DNA of 64,000 nucleotides from UBA12170 sp964293475 (lineage in GTDB: Bacteria; Bacteroidota; Bacteroidia; Bacteroidales; UBA12170), in assembly GCA_964293475.1 (NCBI GenBank), contig CAXYYJ010000018.1:1-64000 (forward strand), given 5' to 3'. Positions within the stretch are counted from its first letter, which is position 1; each line of letters begins with the position of its first letter. The translations under genes and the position numbers were made by a program. The notes under the pieces were generated by a model. The model was not told where the DNA came from. It saw only the letters and a program-made list of their open reading frames with translations, and ran no database searches. Shown one piece after another: positions 60,292-64,000 of the stretch.

Positions 60292-61212
60292 ATGAAAAAA
60301 TTGTATACACTGTTGACAACCATTTTGATAACGGCGGCTCTATGGGCACAGAGTCCCGAAAAAATAGGATATCAGACCGTTATTCGCAACAGAAGCAATG
60401 CTTTAGTTACCAATACACAAATAGGCTTGGAGATAAACCTTCGACAGGGTACACCCACAGGAACCATTGTTTACACCGAAACCCAAACCCCTACTACAAA
60501 TGCTAATGGTTTAGTTAGTTTTGAAATTGGCGTAGATGAAGGTTTTGGTGCAATTGATTGGTCAGCCGGCCCCTATTATATTGAAACTAAAACAGCGGTA
60601 ACACCGCCATTAACAACCTACACAATTACAAGGACTAGCCAACTGTTGAGCGTTCCGTATGCATTACATGCTAAAACTGCTGATTCCATAACAGGCGATA
60701 ACAACTCACACCATGTTGGAGAACTCTATGGAGGTGGTGTTGTTTTCTGGGTTGACCACATCGGGCAGCATGGTTTGATAGTAAGCATGATTAACTTTAA
60801 CAGATCGAACTGGAGTAATATCGGTGCTGTTTTAATTGGGCCAAGTGCACAAAGCGATTGGGATGGTGCTGGCAATACAATTGCTATTATCGGACAAAGT
60901 GGACATATAAACAGTGCCGCTAAAGTCTGCGACGACTATACAAATGAAGATTATGGAACCGGAATATACAGCGATTGGTATTTGCCTAGCTTTGGCGAGT
61001 TAAATGAATTGTCGAACAATTTTAAAGCGGTACAAAAATCACTCACGATCGATGGTAATGATGCAACTTTAGAAATATTAAAGGACTGGTACTGGTCTTC
61101 AACGGAGGCAAACAGCTCCGGAGCGATTATCAATAGCTTCGTTTCCGGTGGACCAGTGGGATGGGACAAAGCAAGTACTATTATATGGACTCGTGCGGTT
61201 CGTGCTTTTTAA
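60292..61212 (+). CDS. Lcl-C/DUF1566 surface protein, paralog 1
   Basis: A 306-residue exported protein (signal peptide ending ALWAQ). Residues about 20-128 form an Ig-like module (QTVIRNRSNALVTNTQIGLE to TSQLLSVPYALHAKTA) seen at the start of many Bacteroidota surface proteins. Residues about 140-306 are a DUF1566/Lcl C-terminal domain (GGGVVFWVDHIGQHGLIVSM, DWYLPSFGELNEL, WSSTEAN), a C-type-lectin-like fold. It has no T9SS domain of its own. It is the first of three paralogs. Confidence 0.8.
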   Translation: MKKLYTLLTTILITAALWAQSPEKIGYQTVIRNRSNALVTNTQIGLEINLRQGTPTGTIVYTETQTPTTNANGLVSFEIGVDEGFGAIDWSAGPYYIETKTAVTPPLTTYTITRTSQLLSVPYALHAKTADSITGDNNSHHVGELYGGGVVFWVDHIGQHGLIVSMINFNRSNWSNIGAVLIGPSAQSDWDGAGNTIAIIGQSGHINSAAKVCDDYTNEDYGTGIYSDWYLPSFGELNELSNNFKAVQKSLTIDGNDATLEILKDWYWSSTEANSSGAIINSFVSGGPVGWDKASTIIWTRAVRAF

Positions 61213-61454
61213 TTTTTTTTATTTGTTGAATATGACATTTTCAATTATGAATTTTATTATAAACTGTATCCCAACCCATACTGAAGGGGGAAGAACTGCT
61301 TTTTCTGAGGGAACTTTTGTTTATGGGAAGCTCAGCATTGCAAGAATGGGTGTGTTGGAATCTTTTGTAGGTAGCCTAAATTTAGAGTCAAAAAATTTTA
61401 CCAAAGTAGAGACAAAATAAATAAATACATAATAGTTAATAAATTGAAAGTAAA

Positions 61455-61931
61455 ATGCGATATAAACCAATCAAATTTTGTTCCATTCTTATGTTAGGCC
61501 TTGGATTAACAGGTCTGCAGGCACAAGAAAGTATTGTTACCATAGGCGGTACTGCTTCGGGTAACGGTGGAACAGTAAGCTATTCCATTGGGCAAATAGT
61601 ATACACAAGCCATATAGGAACAGATGGTTATGTGGCACAAGGTGTACAACAGCCACTTGAAATTTCCATAGTGTTTGGGGTTGAAGACGAAACCGGAATA
61701 ACAGCCTATCCCAACCCAATTAGCGATTACGTTATATTGAGTATTGATGATTTTGATATTTCTAATTTATCTTATGAACTGTACGACTTAAAAGGGAATC
61801 TTTTACGAAACGAAAAAATCACAAGCAACCAAACCAATATCGTTACAAGCAATCTTGTATCAGCAACTTATTTTGTTACAATATTTCGGGGAAACGAAAA
61901 ATTAAAAACATTCAAAATTATCAAAAGATAA
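61455..61931 (+). CDS. Short T9SS protein of the tandem array, copy 1
   Basis: A 158-residue secreted protein with signal peptide (ending LQAQ), a short beta region (SGNGGTVSYSIGQIVYTSHI and GVQQPLEISIVFGVEDE) and a T9SS type A domain from AYPNPISDYVILSI. It starts 242 nt after paralog 1, and the DUF1566 gene follows its stop by 12 nt behind AAGGGGG. The 61213-61454 spacer has an ORF without coding character. Confidence 0.75.
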   Translation: MRYKPIKFCSILMLGLGLTGLQAQESIVTIGGTASGNGGTVSYSIGQIVYTSHIGTDGYVAQGVQQPLEISIVFGVEDETGITAYPNPISDYVILSIDDFDISNLSYELYDLKGNLLRNEKITSNQTNIVTSNLVSATYFVTIFRGNEKLKTFKIIKR

Positions 61932-61943
61932 GGGGGTAAAGCA

Positions 61944-62849
61944 ATGAAGAAATTGTATACAATTTTAACAGCCATTATATTAACTGCAACGCTATGGGCG
62001 CAGAGTCCCGAAACAATAAGCTATCAGGCAGTTATTCGCAACAGCAGCGATGCTTTAGTTACCAATACACAAATAGGCATGGAGATAAACATCCGCCAGG
62101 GAACACCCACTGGAACGGTTGTTTATTCCGAAACTCAAACCCCTGCCACCAACGCCAATGGTTTAGTTAGTATTGAAATCGGCGGCGGCGAAGGCTTTAG
62201 TACAATTGATTGGTCAGCCGGCCCCTATTATATTGAAACTAAAACTGCAGTAACACCGCCATTAACATCCTACACCATTATGGGGACAAGCCAATTGTTG
62301 AGCGTTCCGTATGCATTACATGCAAAAACCGCAGTCTATAAAAGTGGCTCGGGCCATTATATTGGTGAGCTCTACGGTGGCGGTGTTGTCTTTTGGGTTG
62401 ATCATACGGGTGATCATGGATTAATTGTAAGCATGATAGACCTTTCAACAGAAGTATATAGCACTATTACAAGTATAATTGGAGGTTCTGCACGAAGCGA
62501 TTGGAATGGCGCTGGTAATACAGCTGCTATTATCGGGCAAAGTGGTCATACAAGAAGTGCTGCTAAGAAGTGCGAAGACTATATCAATGAGGATTATGGC
62601 ACCGGAATATTTAATGATTGGTATTTGCCTGCCTCTGGCGAATTTAATGATTTGATGAAACAATTAAATGCAGTACAAAAAGCACTGGAGAGGGATGGTA
62701 ATGGAGGGACTCATTCACTTTTGAAGACTTTCTATTGGACGTCAACGGAGCGTCGTAATTCTGCGATGAGTTTTGACATCAACGAAGGCATAGAAGATTT
62801 ATGGGATAAGCGAATGGCCTGGTATGTTCGTGCTGTTAGAGCATTTTAA
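61944..62849 (+). CDS. Lcl-C/DUF1566 surface protein, paralog 2
   Basis: A 301-residue paralog of the protein at 60292 with the same signal peptide, Ig-like module and DUF1566 domain. The first half is conserved, while the lectin-like half differs most around DLSTEVYSTITS and the terminal RMAWYVRAVRAF region. This pattern suits a binding surface under diversification. It is co-transcribed with the short T9SS gene. Confidence 0.8.
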   Translation: MKKLYTILTAIILTATLWAQSPETISYQAVIRNSSDALVTNTQIGMEINIRQGTPTGTVVYSETQTPATNANGLVSIEIGGGEGFSTIDWSAGPYYIETKTAVTPPLTSYTIMGTSQLLSVPYALHAKTAVYKSGSGHYIGELYGGGVVFWVDHTGDHGLIVSMIDLSTEVYSTITSIIGGSARSDWNGAGNTAAIIGQSGHTRSAAKKCEDYINEDYGTGIFNDWYLPASGEFNDLMKQLNAVQKALERDGNGGTHSLLKTFYWTSTERRNSAMSFDINEGIEDLWDKRMAWYVRAVRAF

Positions 62850-63141
62850 ATACATAGGTTTAAAATCCTGTTTTTATGAACTAGGGTTCTGAATTATAAC
62901 AAACAAAACATGCTGAAATCAATTTGTTCATTATGCAATCAACGTTTTCAACAATAAATTTGCAAACACAGTATTAGACTCCAAATGGAAATTACAATAA
63001 AAAAATAGATATTATTGAGAATCATTCCGCAGTATAGTATAGATTATTGTTTGGTAGCGTTTGTGTAGAAATAGCATCGACACAATTGCAAAACCTTGAC
63101 TAAATGAAATGAATATTAACAATAAAAAATAAGGTGTAAAA

Positions 63142-63630
63142 ATGGCATATAAGCAAATCAAATTTTGTTCCATTCTTATGTTAGGCCTTGGATTAACAGG
63201 CTTGCAAGCACAAGAAAGTATTGTTGCCACGGGCGGCACTGCATCAGGTAACGGTGGAGCAGTAAGCTATTCATTAGGGCAAATGGTATACACAAGCCAT
63301 ACGGGAACAAATGGTTATGTGGCACAAGGTGTACAACAGCCATTTGAAATTTCCATAGTGTTTGGGGTTGAAGACGAAGCCGGAATAAACCTTTCATTTA
63401 CGGCCTATCCCAACCCAATTAGCGATTACCTTATACTGAGTATTGATGATTTTGATATTTCATATTTATCCTATGAACTCTACGACTTAAAAGGGAATTT
63501 TCTCCGAAACGAAAAAATCACAAGCAACCAAACCAATATCGTTACAGGCAATCTTGTATCAGCAACTTATTTTGTTACAATATTTCGGGGAAACAAAAAA
63601 TTAAAAACATTCAAAATTATCAAAAGATAA
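63142..63630 (+). CDS. Short T9SS protein of the tandem array, copy 2
   Basis: A 162-residue paralog of the gene at 61455, with a four-residue insertion (NLSF) before the T9SS domain. The preceding 292 nt spacer has no gene. Immediately downstream, 12 nt away, the next DUF1566 gene begins, repeating the arrangement of unit 1. Confidence 0.75.
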   Translation: MAYKQIKFCSILMLGLGLTGLQAQESIVATGGTASGNGGAVSYSLGQMVYTSHTGTNGYVAQGVQQPFEISIVFGVEDEAGINLSFTAYPNPISDYLILSIDDFDISYLSYELYDLKGNFLRNEKITSNQTNIVTGNLVSATYFVTIFRGNKKLKTFKIIKR

Positions 63631-63642
63631 GGGGGTAAAGCA

Positions 63643-64000
63643 ATGAAGAAATTGTATACAATTTTAACAGCCATTATATTAACTGCAACGCTATGGGCGC
63701 AGAGTCCCGAAACAATAAGCTATCAGGCAGTTATTCGCAACAGCAGCGATGCTTTAGTTACCAATACACAAATAGGCATGGAGATAAACATCCGCCAGGG
63801 AACACCCACTGGAACGGTTGTTTATTCCGAAACTCAAACCCCTGCCACCAACGCCAATGGTTTAGTTAGTATTGAAATCGGCGGCGGCGAAGGCTTTAGT
63901 ACAATTGATTGGTCAGCCGGCCCCTATTATATTGAAACTAAAACTGCAGTAACACCGCCATTAACATCCTACACCATTATGGGGACAAGCCAATTGTTGA
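63643..64000 (+). CDS. Lcl-C/DUF1566 surface protein, paralog 3 (partial)
   Basis: The first 119 codons of a third paralog. They match paralog 2 base for base as far as the window goes, covering the signal peptide and Ig-like module. The lectin-like half is outside the window, so its divergence cannot be judged. Confidence 0.8.
   Translation, partial: MKKLYTILTAIILTATLWAQSPETISYQAVIRNSSDALVTNTQIGMEINIRQGTPTGTVVYSETQTPATNANGLVSIEIGGGEGFSTIDWSAGPYYIETKTAVTPPLTSYTIMGTSQLL

Larger units (their letters stand above)
61455..64000 (+). repeat. Tandem duplication, ~1.7 kb unit, running off the window
   Basis: Unit 1 starts at the short T9SS gene at 61455 and unit 2 at 63142. The short T9SS copies differ by scattered changes and a 12 nt insertion in unit 2. 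From 63643 to the window end no difference from 61944-62301 was seen over 358 nt. Homology starts at the ATG of the short gene. Confidence 0.85.

Noticed and set aside
60101..60349. An 82-codon minus-strand ORF before the DUF1566 array
   Set aside because: It is low-complexity Phe/Tyr/Leu-rich and overlaps the ribosome-binding site and start of a clear gene.
61148..61420. A 90-codon ORF overlapping the end of DUF1566 paralog 1
   Set aside because: It overlaps a well-supported gene in another frame and lacks coding character beyond it.

Overview
The window reads as chromosomal DNA of a Bacteroidota bacterium, probably from the Bacteroidales/Marinilabiliales side. The evidence is five genes with type IX secretion C-terminal sorting domains, several promoters of the Bacteroidota form (TTTG, about 16-19 bp, TAnnTTTG), glycoside hydrolase families typical of the phylum (GH92, GH127, GH163, GH38, GH3), and long AT-rich intergenic stretches full of short dispersed repeats. 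No rRNA, tRNA, CRISPR array or complete insertion sequence was seen.

Layout. (1) 0-8.4 kb is an accessory region of single, same-direction genes: a short-chain dehydrogenase, a frameshifted barrel protein, a three-gene HipBST-like toxin-antitoxin, a PepSY-like/beta-propeller protein, an unknown protein, a transglutaminase and a PH-domain membrane protein. Several are separated by 100-125 bp imperfect palindromes that resemble integron attC sites. (2) 8.4-14.1 kb encodes secreted carbohydrate enzymes (GH92, GH127, a five-bladed propeller). (3) 14-20.4 kb is repeat-rich: a dead PIN toxin, a Crp/START/OYE cluster, an IS91-like remnant and two ParE/RelE-type toxin-antitoxin pairs. (4) 20.4-27.2 kb holds a phosphoesterase, a membrane Cache-PAS-CBS-DUF294 protein, a Crp/Fnr regulator, a DUF485 protein and an ActP-like symporter, suggesting a regulated acetate or short-acid uptake unit. 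(5) 27.5-33.2 kb has a TPR-LuxR regulator and two T9SS cargo proteins. (6) 33.3-35.4 kb has two small lipoproteins between three copies of a ~237 bp element with terminal inverted repeats. (7) 35.5-40.1 kb (minus strand) has a predicted Cys-His-Asp lipoprotein, an NlpC/P60 murein peptidase and an APC permease, plausibly a cell-wall peptide scavenging unit. (8) 40.3-41.8 kb is an MvaI/BcnI-type restriction-modification pair. (9) 42-55 kb (minus strand) is a seven-gene operon, GntR-ROK-MFS-phosphomannose isomerase-GH38-GH163-GH3, that fits degradation of N-glycans or mannosides without a SusC/D pair. (10) 55.2-60 kb is mostly housekeeping: rfaE2, a flippase-like protein, panD, glsA, ykvA-like and cutC. 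(11) 60.3-64 kb is a tandem array of Lcl/DUF1566 surface proteins alternating with short T9SS proteins, still repeating at the window edge.

The first 20 kb and 29-35 kb are clearly more AT-rich than 35.5-60 kb, which fits accessory DNA set in a core background. At least four repeat families are shared across the window: a 143 bp IS end, a conserved mini-ORF repeat, a REP-like hairpin placed just after stop codons, and the 237 bp element with inverted ends.
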